From Nocardioides daedukensis (lineage in GTDB: Bacteria > Actinomycetota > Actinomycetes > Propionibacteriales > Nocardioidaceae): DNA of 64,000 bases. Under the pieces are notes generated by a model. It saw only the letters and a list, made by a program, of their open reading frames with translations, searched no databases and was not told the DNA's origin. The position numbers were made by a program, and so were the translations under genes. This document shows positions 1 through 10,873 of the stretch, one piece after another (the first letter of the stretch is position 1; each line of letters opens with the position of its first letter). The DNA is taken from positions 310,001 through 374,000 of the forward strand of contig NZ_JACCAA010000001.1 in assembly GCF_013408415.1 (NCBI RefSeq), in the 5' to 3' direction.

Positions 1-213
1 GAGGTGATCACCAACAGCGGCTTCTTCGGCGTGATCGACTCCTTCGACGGTGACCGCATCGGCCTGCGCATCGCCCCCGACGTGGTGGTGACCATCGCCC
101 GTCAGGCCATCGTCGGCAAGCCCCGCGAGGAGGGCGAGCCCGGCTCGGACTCCGCCGGCGACCGTGCGGTTGACCAGCCCGGCGACGACCGCAACGCCCC
201 CGGGGAGGGCTGA
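1..213 (+). CDS. yajC: YajC C-terminal part (preprotein translocase subunit), 5' truncated
   Basis: The reading frame is open from base 1 and ends with TGA at 211-213, so only the last 70 codons are present. The residues EVITNSGFFGVIDSF followed by RIAPDVVVTIARQAIV match the conserved cytoplasmic domain of YajC, the small Sec-translocon accessory protein that associates with SecDF. The membrane anchor lies outside the window. The tail after about residue 40 is Gly/Asp/Glu-rich and low-complexity, as is common in actinobacterial YajC. In related genomes secD and secF usually lie between yajC and apt; here apt begins 3 bp after this stop. Identification is fairly secure from the core motif, although only a fragment is visible. 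Confidence 0.75.
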   Translation, partial: EVITNSGFFGVIDSFDGDRIGLRIAPDVVVTIARQAIVGKPREEGEPGSDSAGDRAVDQPGDDRNAPGEG

Positions 214-216
214 GGA

Positions 217-759
217 TTGTCCGCTGCCGCCGAGGACGCGCTGAAGCGCCTCGTTGTCGACGTGAGCGACTATCCGAAGCCGGGAGTCGTCTTCAAGGAC
301 ATCACCCCACTCCTGGCCGACCATGACGGCTTCACCGCTGTGGTCCAGGCACTGGCCGCCGCAGGTCGCGACGCCGCCGGCAACGTCGTCATCGACAAGG
401 TCGTCGGCATGGAGGCCAGAGGCTTCATGTTCGCGGCCCCCGTCGCCCTGGCCCTCGGCGCCGGCTTCGTGCCGGTCCGCAAGGCCGGCAAGCTGCCCCG
501 CGACACCTTCTCCGAGTCCTATGCCTTGGAATACGGCGACGCGACCATCGAGATCCACAAGGACGGTGTCGCCCCCGGCGAGCGCGTGCTGGTGGTCGAT
601 GACGTGCTCGCCACCGGCGGCACCGTGGCCGCGACCCGCACCCTCATCGAGCGTTGCGGTGGCGTCGTCCACTCCGTCGCGGTGCTGCTCGAACTGACCT
701 TCCTGCCCGGACGCGAGGCGGTGGCGGACGTGCCGCTGCTCGCACTCGAGCAGGTCTGA
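217..759 (+). CDS. apt: Adenine phosphoribosyltransferase
   Basis: This enzyme salvages adenine to AMP using PRPP in the cytoplasm. The 180-residue length is normal for Apt. The type I phosphoribosyltransferase PRPP loop VVDDVLATGGT lies at about residues 126-136, and the upstream segment GMEARGFMFAAPVA with PVRKAGKLP is the typical Apt hood and base-recognition region. The chosen start is TTG at 217; it gives the normal N-terminus (ALKRLVVDVSDYPKPG) and sits 3 bp after the yajC stop, implying cotranscription. No other in-frame start closer to the conserved region looks better. Apt preceding relA is the standard actinobacterial arrangement, but here a GAPDH gene separates them. Confidence 0.93.
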   Translation: MSAAAEDALKRLVVDVSDYPKPGVVFKDITPLLADHDGFTAVVQALAAAGRDAAGNVVIDKVVGMEARGFMFAAPVALALGAGFVPVRKAGKLPRDTFSESYALEYGDATIEIHKDGVAPGERVLVVDDVLATGGTVAATRTLIERCGGVVHSVAVLLELTFLPGREAVADVPLLALEQV

Positions 760-791
760 ACCGAAACCCACGAAAGACCGAGGAATCGACA

Positions 792-2225
792 GTGACGTCT
801 GACCACTTCGCCACCTGGAAGAGCCGCGAGGCCCTGGCCGAAGCGATGATCCCGATCATCGGCCAGCTCTACCGTGAGCGTGACGTGACCATCCTGGTGC
901 ACAGCCGTTCGTTGGTGAACAAGTCCGTCATCAGCATCCTCAAGACCCACCGCGCGGTGCGTCAGATCGAGGGTCGCGAGCTCGGCATCGAGGACACCAT
1001 GCCGATCCTCAAGGCGCTGAGCACGCTCGACCTGGGCCCGGCCCGGATCGACATCGGCCAGATCGCGGTCGCCTTCGCGGAGGACTCCGAGGGCCTCACC
1101 ATCGAGGAGTTCACCGCTCGTGAGGTTGCCGGTGCCACCGGCGAGAACAAGATCAGCCAGCAGGGCCCGCGCGACGTCGTACTCTATGGATTCGGCCGGA
1201 TCGGGCGACTGGTCGCCCGTCTCCTCGTCGAGAAGGCCGGCTCCGGCAACGGCCTGCGCCTGCGCGCCGTGGTGGTCCGCAAGGGCGGCGAGGGTGACCT
1301 GAAGAAGCGCGCCTCGCTGCTGCGTCGCGACTCGGTCCACGGTGCCTTCAACGGCTCGATCCACATCGACGCCGACAACAACACCATCTGCGCCAACGGC
1401 GTGACGATCAAGGTCATCTACGCCAACGACCCGACCGAGGTCGACTACACCGAGTACGGCATCGACAACGCCGTCCTGATCGACAACACCGGCAAGTGGC
1501 GTGACCGGGAAGGCCTCGCCCAGCACCTGCGTCCGGGCATCTCCAAGGTCGTCCTGACCGCCCCGGGCAAGGGCGACGTCAAGAACATCGTGCACGGCGT
1601 CAACCACGAGACCCTGCGCGAGGACGACAACATCCTCTCGTGTGCCTCGTGCACCACCAACGCCATCGTTCCTGCGCTCAAGGCGATCAACGACGAGTAC
1701 GGCGTCGAGCACGGTCACGTCGAGACGGTTCACTCGTTCACCAACGACCAGAACCTTCTCGACAACTTCCACAAGGGCGACCGTCGTGGCCGCTCCGCGC
1801 CGCTCAACATGGTGCTCACCGAGACCGGTGCCGCTTCGGCCGTCTCCAAGGCGCTGCCCGAGCTGACCGGCCACATCACCGGCTCCTCGATCCGGGTCCC
1901 CACGCCCGACGTGTCGATGGCGATCCTCAACCTGACGCTCGACAAGGAGACCACGCGCGAGGAGCTCACCGAGTACCTCCGCACCATCTCCCTGCACTCG
2001 CCGATGAAGCGCCAGATCGACTTCATCGCCTCGCCCGACCTGGTCTCCACCGACCTCGTCGGCTCGCGCGCGGCGTGCATCATCGATGCCAACGCGACGA
2101 TCGTGCACGGCAAGCACGCGGTCGTCTATGCGTGGTACGACAACGAGTTCGGCTACAGCTGCCAGGTGGTCCGCGTCGTACAGCACGTGACCGGCGTGGA
2201 ATACCCGCTGTTCCCGAAGGCCTGA
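792..2225 (+). CDS. gap: Long-form glyceraldehyde-3-phosphate dehydrogenase (GapB-like)
   Basis: The product (477 residues) interconverts glyceraldehyde-3-phosphate and 1,3-bisphosphoglycerate. The dinucleotide fold motif GFGRIGR is at residues 133-139, and the catalytic segment SCASCTTN at 283-290 places the nucleophile at Cys287. About 125 residues precede the Rossmann fold, as in the 480-residue GapB of Corynebacterium glutamicum; classical GAPDH is about 335 residues. After the second beta strand the usual Asp that binds the NAD ribose is absent (VVVRKGG), so NADP use is plausible; that is inference. GTG at 792 was chosen because GAGGAA lies about 8 bp upstream and the frame further upstream reads through apt in another frame. 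A GAPDH gene between apt and relA is unusual. Confidence 0.9.
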   Translation: MTSDHFATWKSREALAEAMIPIIGQLYRERDVTILVHSRSLVNKSVISILKTHRAVRQIEGRELGIEDTMPILKALSTLDLGPARIDIGQIAVAFAEDSEGLTIEEFTAREVAGATGENKISQQGPRDVVLYGFGRIGRLVARLLVEKAGSGNGLRLRAVVVRKGGEGDLKKRASLLRRDSVHGAFNGSIHIDADNNTICANGVTIKVIYANDPTEVDYTEYGIDNAVLIDNTGKWRDREGLAQHLRPGISKVVLTAPGKGDVKNIVHGVNHETLREDDNILSCASCTTNAIVPALKAINDEYGVEHGHVETVHSFTNDQNLLDNFHKGDRRGRSAPLNMVLTETGAASAVSKALPELTGHITGSSIRVPTPDVSMAILNLTLDKETTREELTEYLRTISLHSPMKRQIDFIASPDLVSTDLVGSRAACIIDANATIVHGKHAVVYAWYDNEFGYSCQVVRVVQHVTGVEYPLFPKA

Positions 2226-2248
2226 GCCGGACCACGGACCTCACGTCC

Positions 2249-2254
2249 TAGACT
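2249..2254 (+). promoter_or_regulatory. -10 box TAGACT for leaderless relA transcript
   Basis: TAGACT ends 6 bp before the relA ATG at 2261, and no Shine-Dalgarno sequence precedes that ATG. In actinobacteria a TANNNT box 6-8 bp before a start codon is the signature of a leaderless mRNA. The same spacing recurs at many gene starts in this window. Confidence 0.6.
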
Positions 2255-2260
2255 GGTCGA

Positions 2261-4576
2261 ATGACCGAGGAGAAGCCCGCCGCCGCTGAGGCGGAGGCGC
2301 GCGCTCCGGAGCCGATCGGCTCCCAGACCGGACGCCGGATGCGGGCCAGACTGGCCCGCATCGGCTCCCGTTCCCAGGTCGGCAACCCGGTTCTCGAACC
2401 GCTCTTCCGAGCGGTGCGTGCCAACCACCCCAAGGCCGACCTAGCGTTGCTCGAACGCGCCTACCTGCGGGCCGAGGAGCTCCACGGCCCGCAGATGCGC
2501 AAGAGCGGCGACCCCTACATCACCCACCCGCTGGCGGTCACCACGATCCTGGCCGACATCGGGATGACCGAGCCGACGCTGGTCGCCGCGCTCCTGCACG
2601 ACACGGTCGAGGACACCGACTACTCCCTGGAGCAGCTGAAGTCGGAGTTCGGTGACGAGGTCGCCCGGCTCGTCGACGGTGTGACCAAGCTGGACAAGGT
2701 CCAGTACGGCGACTCAGCGCAGGCCGAGACGATCCGCAAGATGATCGTCGCGATGTCGCGCGACATCCGGGTGCTGGTGATCAAGCTGGCCGACCGCCTC
2801 CACAACATGCGGACCCTGCGCTACGTCAAGCAGGAGACCCAGGAGCGCAAGGCACGCGAGACCCTCGACATCTATGCCCCGCTGGCCCACCGGCTCGGCA
2901 TGAACACCATCAAGTGGGAGCTCGAGGACCTCGCCTTCGCGACCCTGCACCCCAAGATCTATGACGAGATCGTGCGGATGGTCGCCGAGCGGGCGCCCTC
3001 TCGCGACCAGTTCCTGGCCGAGGTGATCAAGCAGGTCGAGGCCGATCTGAAGACCTCGAGGCTGACCGCCCGCGTCACCGGGCGCCCGAAGCACTACTAC
3101 TCGATCTACCAGAAGATGATCGTCGGGGGACGCGAGTTCTCCGACATCTATGACCTGGTCGGCATCCGGATCCTCGTCGAGGAGGACCGCGAGTGCTATT
3201 CCGCACTCGGCATCGTCCACTCGCGGTGGAACCCCGTCCTCGGACGGTTCAAGGACTACATCGCGATGCCGAAGTTCAACATGTACCAATCCCTGCACAC
3301 CACGGTGATCGGGCCGCAGGGCAAGCCCGTGGAGATGCAGATCCGCACCTTCGCGATGCACCGCCGTGCCGAATACGGTGTCGCGGCCCACTGGAAGTAC
3401 AAGGAAGACACCCGCAACGGCGTCGACACCGATCGTCGCGGTGACGAGACCACTGGCGACATGACCTGGGTCCGGCAGCTGCTTGAGTGGCAGCACGACG
3501 TCGAGGACCCGGGGGAGTTCCTGGAGTCGTTGCGTTTCGAGATCAACCGGGCCGAGGTCTATGTCTTCACCCCGCGCGGGGACGTGATCGCCCTCCCGGT
3601 CGGCGCGACCCCGATCGATTTTGCGTACGCCGTGCACACCGAGGTGGGTCACCACACCATCGGAGCCCGGGTCAACGGTCGCCTGATCCCGCTCGAGTCG
3701 ACGCTCGACAACGGCGACGTGATCGAGGTCTTCACCACCAAGGCGCCCAATGCCGGTCCCTCGCGTGACTGGCTGACCTTCGTCCGGTCACCGCGGGCCC
3801 GCTCCAAGATCCGGCACTGGTTCACCAAGGAGCGTCGCGAGGAAGCGATCGATCACGGCAAGGAACAGATCGCCAAGCTGATGCGCAAGGAGGGTCTGCC
3901 GCTCAAGCGGCTGCTCTCGCACGAGTCCCTGACCGTGGTCGCGGAGCAGTTGAAGCTCGCCGACGTCAGTGCGCTGTATGCCGCAGTCGGCGAGGGCAAC
4001 CTGGGCGCGCAGACCGTCGTACGCAAAGTGATCGACCTGCACGGCGGCGACCAGGGTGCCCAGGAGGACCTGGCCGAGGGCGTCACCATCACCGGCCGCC
4101 GGGCTCGGCGTCGTCTCGGTGGAGCCGAGGACGCCGGAGTCGTGGTCAAGGGCGCCGACGGGTTGTGGGTCAAGCTGGCCAAGTGCTGTACGCCGGTGCC
4201 ACCGGACGAGATCCTCGGCTTCGTGACCAAGGGCGGGGGAGTCTCGGTGCACCGCGCCGACTGCACCAACGCCGAGAGCCTGCGCTCCCAGCCGGAGCGA
4301 CTGATCGACGTCCAGTGGCAACCGACGACCAAGTCGACGTTCCTGGTCAACATCCAGGTCGAGGCGCTGGACCGGGCCCGGCTGCTCTCCGACATCACGA
4401 TGGCGCTCTCGGACGTCCACGTGAACATCCTCAGCGCCTCCCTGACCACGACTCGCGACCGGGTCGCCAAGAGCAAGTTCTCCTTCGAGATGGCCGATGC
4501 CCTGCACCTGGACAGCGTGCTGCGAGCCGTCCGCTCGGTGCCCGGGGTGTTCGACGCCTACCGCATCACCCAATGA
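2261..4576 (+). CDS. relA: Bifunctional (p)ppGpp synthetase/hydrolase Rel
   Basis: This ribosome-associated stringent-response enzyme makes and degrades (p)ppGpp. The 771-residue architecture is complete. An HD hydrolase domain spans roughly 80-190, with ITHP containing His89 and the HD pair at 113-114 in [10 protein letters not shown]. The synthetase domain runs about 270-385, with [24 protein letters not shown] domain is at about 430-490, and a C-terminal ACT domain begins near 693. A conserved CC motif ([10 protein letters not shown]) is present. Both active-site signatures are intact, so it should be bifunctional. The start is supported by the leaderless -10 box. The next gene overlaps the stop by 4 bp. 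Confidence 0.97.
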   Translation: MTEEKPAAAEAEARAPEPIGSQTGRRMRARLARIGSRSQVGNPVLEPLFRAVRANHPKADLALLERAYLRAEELHGPQMRKSGDPYITHPLAVTTILADIGMTEPTLVAALLHDTVEDTDYSLEQLKSEFGDEVARLVDGVTKLDKVQYGDSAQAETIRKMIVAMSRDIRVLVIKLADRLHNMRTLRYVKQETQERKARETLDIYAPLAHRLGMNTIKWELEDLAFATLHPKIYDEIVRMVAERAPSRDQFLAEVIKQVEADLKTSRLTARVTGRPKHYYSIYQKMIVGGREFSDIYDLVGIRILVEEDRECYSALGIVHSRWNPVLGRFKDYIAMPKFNMYQSLHTTVIGPQGKPVEMQIRTFAMHRRAEYGVAAHWKYKEDTRNGVDTDRRGDETTGDMTWVRQLLEWQHDVEDPGEFLESLRFEINRAEVYVFTPRGDVIALPVGATPIDFAYAVHTEVGHHTIGARVNGRLIPLESTLDNGDVIEVFTTKAPNAGPSRDWLTFVRSPRARSKIRHWFTKERREEAIDHGKEQIAKLMRKEGLPLKRLLSHESLTVVAEQLKLADVSALYAAVGEGNLGAQTVVRKVIDLHGGDQGAQEDLAEGVTITGRRARRRLGGAEDAGVVVKGADGLWVKLAKCCTPVPPDEILGFVTKGGGVSVHRADCTNAESLRSQPERLIDVQWQPTTKSTFLVNIQVEALDRARLLSDITMALSDVHVNILSASLTTTRDRVAKSKFSFEMADALHLDSVLRAVRSVPGVFDAYRITQ

Positions 4577-5232
4577 GGCACGAGCGCACCGTCCGGCTCC
4601 TCGCGGCGTCGACACTCGCTGCTGTCGTGGCGTTCCTCGTCCTGGATGTGATCGCCTCGGCCGTCGCTGCTGACGGCTATTCAATGAAGCGGGACTACGT
4701 CTCCAGCCTGGCGGCCGACGGCTCGTCGGTCGCCGCGTTGGGCAGCCTCTGCCTGGCCGCCTTCGCGCTTGCCCACCTGCTCGCAGGCATCCTGATGCTG
4801 GCCGCCTGGCGGACGAAGATTGCCGGTGCCTTCCTGGTGCTGGCCGGCGTCCTGTTCGGCCTGGTGGTGCTCTTCCGCGCCGACTGCCACCACGGCGAGG
4901 CCGGGTGTGGCACCGGCCAGCGCAGCGGGCTGATCAGCCTCGAGGCCGGCATGCATGGCGTCGTCGCCGGGACGTTGGCCGCGGTCATGTTCTTCACCAT
5001 GCTGGTCGCCGTGGTCAGCGCGTTCTTCGAACGTGGTCCGGACCGGGTGGCCGGGTTCTTGGCCCTGCCGTTCTTCTGGGCTTCGTTCACCGGCATCGGG
5101 ATGATGAACAAGTCCGAGGCCATCGGAGCCTGGGAGCGGCTCTGGCTCGGTGCGTCGGTCGGCTGGCTGGTCGTGCTCGCCATGGCTGCGCTCCTCGCGC
5201 AGCGTCGCCGCAGGCGCCCCGCACCACGCTGA
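4573..5232 (+). CDS. DUF998-type integral membrane protein
   Basis: The 219-residue protein has about six hydrophobic segments, starting with a signal-anchor-like helix at residues 10-35. The polar signature [16 protein letters not shown] after the first helix and the [16 protein letters not shown] loop between membrane helices resemble DUF998 family proteins, whose function is unknown. The C-terminus is a basic Arg-rich tail, which suggests a cytoplasmic end. The ATG overlaps the relA stop by 4 bp (ATGA), so translation is probably coupled. Nothing in the sequence indicates a substrate, and I do not assign a function. Confidence 0.7.
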   Translation: MRHERTVRLLAASTLAAVVAFLVLDVIASAVAADGYSMKRDYVSSLAADGSSVAALGSLCLAAFALAHLLAGILMLAAWRTKIAGAFLVLAGVLFGLVVLFRADCHHGEAGCGTGQRSGLISLEAGMHGVVAGTLAAVMFFTMLVAVVSAFFERGPDRVAGFLALPFFWASFTGIGMMNKSEAIGAWERLWLGASVGWLVVLAMAALLAQRRRRRPAPR

Positions 5233-5267
5233 GCTGCGTCGCGCCCGTCACATCGCGGACGCACGCG

Positions 5268-5332
5268 GTCAACAACTGACGGGTCGGCGTACGGTCGCAA
5301 GCCCACACCGTCAACAACTGCCGGGTCGGCGT
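5268..5332 (+). repeat. Pair of 23-bp direct repeats
   Basis: Two copies, at 5268-5290 and 5310-5332, read GTCAACAACTGNCGGGTCGG followed by CGT and differ at one base (A or C at N). They are 42 bp apart in the gap between the membrane protein gene and the 3' end of the DUF349 gene on the other strand. No hairpin or coding potential explains them. Confidence 0.7.
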
Positions 5333-5335
5333 GGG

Positions 5336-6574
5336 TCAGGCGGAGAAGTCCTGGGCCGCCCGGCGGGCCATGTCGAGGAAGGCCTTGCGGGACTCGAGGT
5401 TCTCCTCGAGCTCCTTGACCTTCTTCTGGTTGCCGGCCGCGCGCTGCTTGTCCAGGTCGGTCTGGATGTCGGCGATGGCCTGCTCGAGCTTGCCGATCAT
5501 GTCATCGGCGCGCGCCGACTTCTCCGGGTCGGACTTCTTCCACTTCTCGTCCTCGACACCACGGATCGCCTGCTCGACCTTGCGCATCCGGGCCTCGAAC
5601 GGCTTGATCTTGTCGCGGGGGACCTTGCCGGCCTCGTCCCAGCGGTCGGCGATGTCGCGGAACGCCTTCTTGGCCGCCTCCACGTCGGTGACCGGCAGCA
5701 GGGCCTCGGCCTCGACCAGCAGGCCTTCCTTGACGACCGCGTTGGCCTCGAACTCCTTGTCGAGCTCGGCGTTGGCGGCGTCGCGGGCCCCGAAGAACGC
5801 GTCCTGGGCACCCCGGAACCGCTTCCACAACGCCTCGTCGACGTCGCGGGGAGCCGGGCCGGCGGCCTTCCAGTCGCGCATCAGGTCGCGGAACCTGCCG
5901 GCGGTCGGGCCCCAGTCGGTGGAGGTGGCCAGACCCTCGGCCTCGACGGCGAGCTTCTCCTTGACGACTCGGGCGCCGTCGCGCTTCTCGTGCTGCTCGG
6001 CGAAGTGCGCCTTGCGGTGTCGGGTGTAGGTCGTGCGTGCCGACGAGAACCGGCGCCACAGGGTGTCGTCGGCGGACTTGTCGAGACGGGGCAGGCCCTT
6101 CCACTCCTCGAGCAGGTCCCGAAGTCGGTTTGCGCCGTTGCGCCAGTCGCTGGACCCGGCCAGCTTCTCGGCCTCGGCGACGATGGCCTCCTTGCGGGTG
6201 CGTGACTCGGCGACCTTCGCGGCACGCTCGGCCTTGCGGGCCTCACGCTGGACCGCGATCACCTCGGACGTGGCGTCGAGTCGCGTGAGGAGGGACTCCA
6301 GGTCGCCGACCGCGTTGGCGCTGGTGACCTGCTCCCGCACGGTCTTGACCGACTGTGCGGCTTCGTCGGGGGAGAGGGCGCCGCCCTTGATGCGCTGCTC
6401 GAGCAGTCCCACCTCGAAGGTCAGCGCGTCGAACCGATCGGTGAAGAACTTGAGCGCCTCCTCTGGGGTGCCCTCGGGGTATTGCCCCACGGACCTCTCG
6501 CCCTCGGACGTACGTACGAAAACGGTGCCGTCATCGGCCACCCGGCCCCACGGGGACTCCTGCTGCGCGCTCAT
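5336..6574 (-). CDS. DUF349 repeat protein
   Basis: The 412-residue protein is predicted to be soluble and almost entirely alpha-helical and charged. It carries several tandem DUF349 units of about 70 residues, for example FRDLMRDWKAAGPAPRDVDEALWKRFRGA and FRDIADRWDEAGKVPRD-type segments. The C-terminal 60 residues look like a coiled coil rich in Glu, Lys and Gln. The family is typical of actinobacteria; its function is not known to me. The gene is transcribed alone, against its neighbours. The start at 6574 is supported by a minus-strand TACGAT box 8 bp upstream of the ATG. A homologue sits between relA and hisS in Streptomyces, so the position is conserved. Confidence 0.85.
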   Translation of the reverse strand: MSAQQESPWGRVADDGTVFVRTSEGERSVGQYPEGTPEEALKFFTDRFDALTFEVGLLEQRIKGGALSPDEAAQSVKTVREQVTSANAVGDLESLLTRLDATSEVIAVQREARKAERAAKVAESRTRKEAIVAEAEKLAGSSDWRNGANRLRDLLEEWKGLPRLDKSADDTLWRRFSSARTTYTRHRKAHFAEQHEKRDGARVVKEKLAVEAEGLATSTDWGPTAGRFRDLMRDWKAAGPAPRDVDEALWKRFRGAQDAFFGARDAANAELDKEFEANAVVKEGLLVEAEALLPVTDVEAAKKAFRDIADRWDEAGKVPRDKIKPFEARMRKVEQAIRGVEDEKWKKSDPEKSARADDMIGKLEQAIADIQTDLDKQRAAGNQKKVKELEENLESRKAFLDMARRAAQDFSA

Positions 6575-6582
6575 GGTTGCCC

Positions 6583-6588
6583 ATCGTA
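6583..6588 (-). promoter_or_regulatory. -10 box for the DUF349 gene (leaderless)
   Basis: On the minus strand TACGAT lies 8 bp before the ATG at 6574, with no Shine-Dalgarno sequence between them. Confidence 0.45.
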
Positions 6589-6611
6589 GTCAAACAACTC
6601 GCACACCTCGG

Positions 6612-6617
6612 TAGGCT
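6612..6617 (+). promoter_or_regulatory. -10 box TAGGCT for the hydrolase-hisS transcript
   Basis: TAGGCT matches the -10 boxes seen elsewhere in the window. Transcription starting about 7 bp downstream would give a leader of about 80 nt before the hydrolase start at 6700. It lies back to back with the minus-strand box at 6583-6588. Confidence 0.45.
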
Positions 6618-6699
6618 GACCCTCAGTGTCGGTGTTCACCGGCTGCGAATGCAGCCCACGGGCCGGCACTTCCTGTTCTCAGCAACGAAGGGTTTCCCC

Positions 6700-7416
6700 G
6701 TGTTCATTGCCGGCTTTCCCGCTGGCCAGTTGGCTGCAAACTGCTACTTCGTCGGTGCAGAGGCGGGTGGCGAGTGCGTGATCATCGACCCCGGGCAGGA
6801 CTCGGCCGAGGGCGTGGACCGACTCGTTGCCGAGCACTCACTGAAGCCGGCGGCGGTCCTGGTCACCCACGGCCACTTCGACCACATGTGGCAGGCGCAG
6901 GTCGTTGCCGACAAGTACGACGCCCCGTTGTGGATCGGTGCCGATGACCGGCACCTGCTCAAGGACCCGATGGCGGCGATCTCGAACCAGTCCGCAGCGA
7001 TGCTTCGCGCGCAGTTCGGGATGGACCAGACCCCTGACTTCCGTGAACCGGGCAAGGTGCACGAGGCGGTCGAGGGCTCGGTCATCGAGATCGAGGGCCT
7101 CACCGTCGTCGTCGACCACGCCCCCGGGCACACACCCGGCACCGTGCTCTACCGGATGCAGTACGACGGACCCGAGGACGTCGCACAGGTGATGTTCTCC
7201 GGCGACTTCCTGTTCCAGGGATCCATCGGTCGCACCGACCTGGTCGGTGGCGACCACTCCGAGATGCTCGAGAGCCTGCGCAGCAAGGTGCTCCCGTTGG
7301 CCGACAACATCGTGGTCTTTCCCGGGCACGGCGAGCAGACCTCGATCGGTCGCGAGCGGGCGACCAACCCGTTCCTGCAGGACCTCGTGGCCACTCCGGC
7401 AGACGGTGACGCATGA
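6700..7416 (+). CDS. Metallo-beta-lactamase-fold hydrolase, glyoxalase II-like
   Basis: The 238-residue cytoplasmic enzyme carries the metal-binding motif THGHFDHMW (HxHxDH), then DHAPGHTPG, FSGDFLF and a final PGHGEQT, the full di-metal set of hydroxyacylglutathione-hydrolase-like proteins. The substrate is unknown; actinobacteria mostly use mycothiol, so a mycothiol-linked or general thioesterase role is possible but inferred. GTG at 6700 was chosen because GAAGGG lies 8 bp upstream and the product then begins with FIAGFPAGQLAANCY, the usual family N-terminus; an in-frame ATG at 6649 would add 17 atypical residues. The stop overlaps the hisS ATG by 4 bp, a pairing conserved in actinobacteria. 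Confidence 0.88.
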   Translation: MFIAGFPAGQLAANCYFVGAEAGGECVIIDPGQDSAEGVDRLVAEHSLKPAAVLVTHGHFDHMWQAQVVADKYDAPLWIGADDRHLLKDPMAAISNQSAAMLRAQFGMDQTPDFREPGKVHEAVEGSVIEIEGLTVVVDHAPGHTPGTVLYRMQYDGPEDVAQVMFSGDFLFQGSIGRTDLVGGDHSEMLESLRSKVLPLADNIVVFPGHGEQTSIGRERATNPFLQDLVATPADGDA

Positions 7417-8789
7417 GCCGGGGCACCCCGAAGCCGCTCAGTGGCTTCCCCGAGTTCCTGCCCGCTCAGCGTGAGGTCGAGCGCCAGGTGATCGAGGCGC
7501 TCTCGCGCACCTTCGAGCTGCACGGCTTCGCCAACATCGAGACCCGAGCCGTCGAGCCGTTGGACCAGCTGCTGCGCAAGGGCGAAACCTCCAAGGAGGT
7601 CTACCTGCTGCGCCGACTGCACGAGGAGTCCGAAGAGGGCCATGCCGGAATGGGCCTGCACTTCGACCTCACCGTGCCGTTCGCCCGCTATGTGCTGGAG
7701 AACGCCGGGAAGCTCGAGTTCCCCTTCCGCCGCTACCAGATCCAGAAGGTGTGGCGCGGCGAACGGCCCCAGGACGGCCGGTTCCGGGAGTTCGTCCAGG
7801 CCGACATCGACATCGTCGGACAGGGTGAGCTGCCCTTCCACCACGACGTCGAGGTCACCCGGGTGATGCTCCACGCCCTGGGCACGCTGACCAGCCCGGA
7901 CTCGATCGGCCTTCCCGGCTTCACGCTCCAGGTCAACAATCGCAAGCTGATCCAGGGGTTCTACCTGGGTCTGGGCATCAGCGAGGACGACGGCGGCGTG
8001 GAGAACACCATGCGGGTGATCGACAAGCTGGACAAGATGCCCGAGGCGAAGATCCGCGAGCTGCTGCGCGACGAGGCCGGGCTGAGCGACGAGCAGGTCG
8101 ACCAGTGCCTTGCCCTGGCCGCGATCAGCGCCGAGGACGACTCCTTCGCAGACCAGGTGCGCGAGCTGGGCGTCACCCACGAGCTGCTCGACGAGGGCCT
8201 CGACGAGCTGTCCGCGCTGGTGCGCGCCTGTGCGCCGCTGGGCAACGACCGGGTCCGGATCCGGGCCGAGCTCAAGATCGCGCGTGGGTTGGACTACTAC
8301 ACCGGAACGGTCTTCGAGACCCGCCTGGACGGTCATGACAACCTCGGTTCGATCTGCTCCGGTGGACGCTATGACGCGTTGGCCGACGACGGGCGTACGA
8401 CGTACCCCGGTGTCGGTATCTCGCTGGGCCTGAGCCGGGTGCTGGTGCCGTTGGTCAACAAGGGCCTCCTGGTCGCCGACCGCACCGTGCCGAGCGTGGT
8501 GCTGGTGGCCCTGCCGGACGAGGAGTCGCGCGTCGCCAGTGACGCGATCGCCGATTCTTTGCGGGCCAACGGGGTGCCGTGCGAGGTCGCGGCGAGCGCC
8601 CAGAAGTTCGGCAAGCAGATCCGCTACGCCGAGCGGCGGGGGATCCCGTTCGTCTGGTTCACCGACCGTGACGGCAATCACCAGGTCAAGGACATCCGCA
8701 GTGGCGAGCAGGTCGACGCCGACCCGCAGGCCTGGCTTCCGCCGACAAACGATTTGAAGCCGACGATCGTGCGCACCGACAATCAATGA
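7413..8789 (+). CDS. hisS: Histidyl-tRNA synthetase
   Basis: This class II synthetase charges tRNA-His. The 458-residue sequence shows motif 2 around [16 protein letters not shown], the HisRS-specific [13 protein letters not shown] signature near residue 290, and a C-terminal anticodon-binding domain ending at the stop. HisRS is often about 420 residues; the extra length includes an insertion between motif 2 and the signature (about residues 195-270). The ATG overlaps the hydrolase stop. aspS follows after 40 bp. Confidence 0.96.
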   Translation: MSRGTPKPLSGFPEFLPAQREVERQVIEALSRTFELHGFANIETRAVEPLDQLLRKGETSKEVYLLRRLHEESEEGHAGMGLHFDLTVPFARYVLENAGKLEFPFRRYQIQKVWRGERPQDGRFREFVQADIDIVGQGELPFHHDVEVTRVMLHALGTLTSPDSIGLPGFTLQVNNRKLIQGFYLGLGISEDDGGVENTMRVIDKLDKMPEAKIRELLRDEAGLSDEQVDQCLALAAISAEDDSFADQVRELGVTHELLDEGLDELSALVRACAPLGNDRVRIRAELKIARGLDYYTGTVFETRLDGHDNLGSICSGGRYDALADDGRTTYPGVGISLGLSRVLVPLVNKGLLVADRTVPSVVLVALPDEESRVASDAIADSLRANGVPCEVAASAQKFGKQIRYAERRGIPFVWFTDRDGNHQVKDIRSGEQVDADPQAWLPPTNDLKPTIVRTDNQ

Positions 8790-8829
8790 GCAACACCCGA
8801 TCCACACCAACAATCAAGGAGCATCACCC

Positions 8830-10629
<1,800 letters not shown>

Positions 10630-10642
10630 CCCCCTGACATCG

Positions 10643-10694
10643 CAATGACGAATCTCCGCCACGGACGCCGATCCGGGGCGGAGATTGGTCATTG
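10643..10694 (+). terminator. Long hairpin after aspS
   Basis: The arms at 10643-10660 and 10677-10694 pair over 18 bp with one mismatch around a 16-nt loop. No T-run follows. The position just past the aspS stop suggests transcript termination or 3'-end protection, although the symmetry could also be a protein-binding site. Confidence 0.6.
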
Positions 10695-10739
10695 AGGGAC
10701 ACATCGCCTGGTTGGCGATCGTCGGTATCAAACCGTTAC

Positions 10740-10759
10740 CTCGGCTTGGCCAAACCGAG
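10740..10759 (+). promoter_or_regulatory. 20-bp near-perfect palindrome, candidate operator of the opp operon
   Basis: CTCGGCTTGGCCAAACCGAG reads the same on both strands except at one symmetric pair of positions. It lies 114 bp before the first opp gene and just upstream of a possible -10 box (TAGAGT, 10773-10778). This form suits a dimeric repressor or activator; no regulator gene is adjacent, so the binding protein is unknown. Confidence 0.5.
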
Positions 10760-10873
10760 TTCACCGGTCGCTTAGAGTCAACTCCGCTCGGGAGTGGGCT
10801 GGGTCACGGCTGTGACGAGGCTGCGTGCACATTGCTCTCCGGGTGATTCTGACTAGATCCGGAAAGGTCTTGG

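Noticed and set aside
6626..6700. Possible upstream ORF starting at GTG 6626, 8 bp after TAGGCT
   Set aside because: The spacing looks leaderless, but the frame differs from the hydrolase and the peptide has no recognisable features. A plain leader with the start at GTG 6700 and its GAAGGG is simpler.
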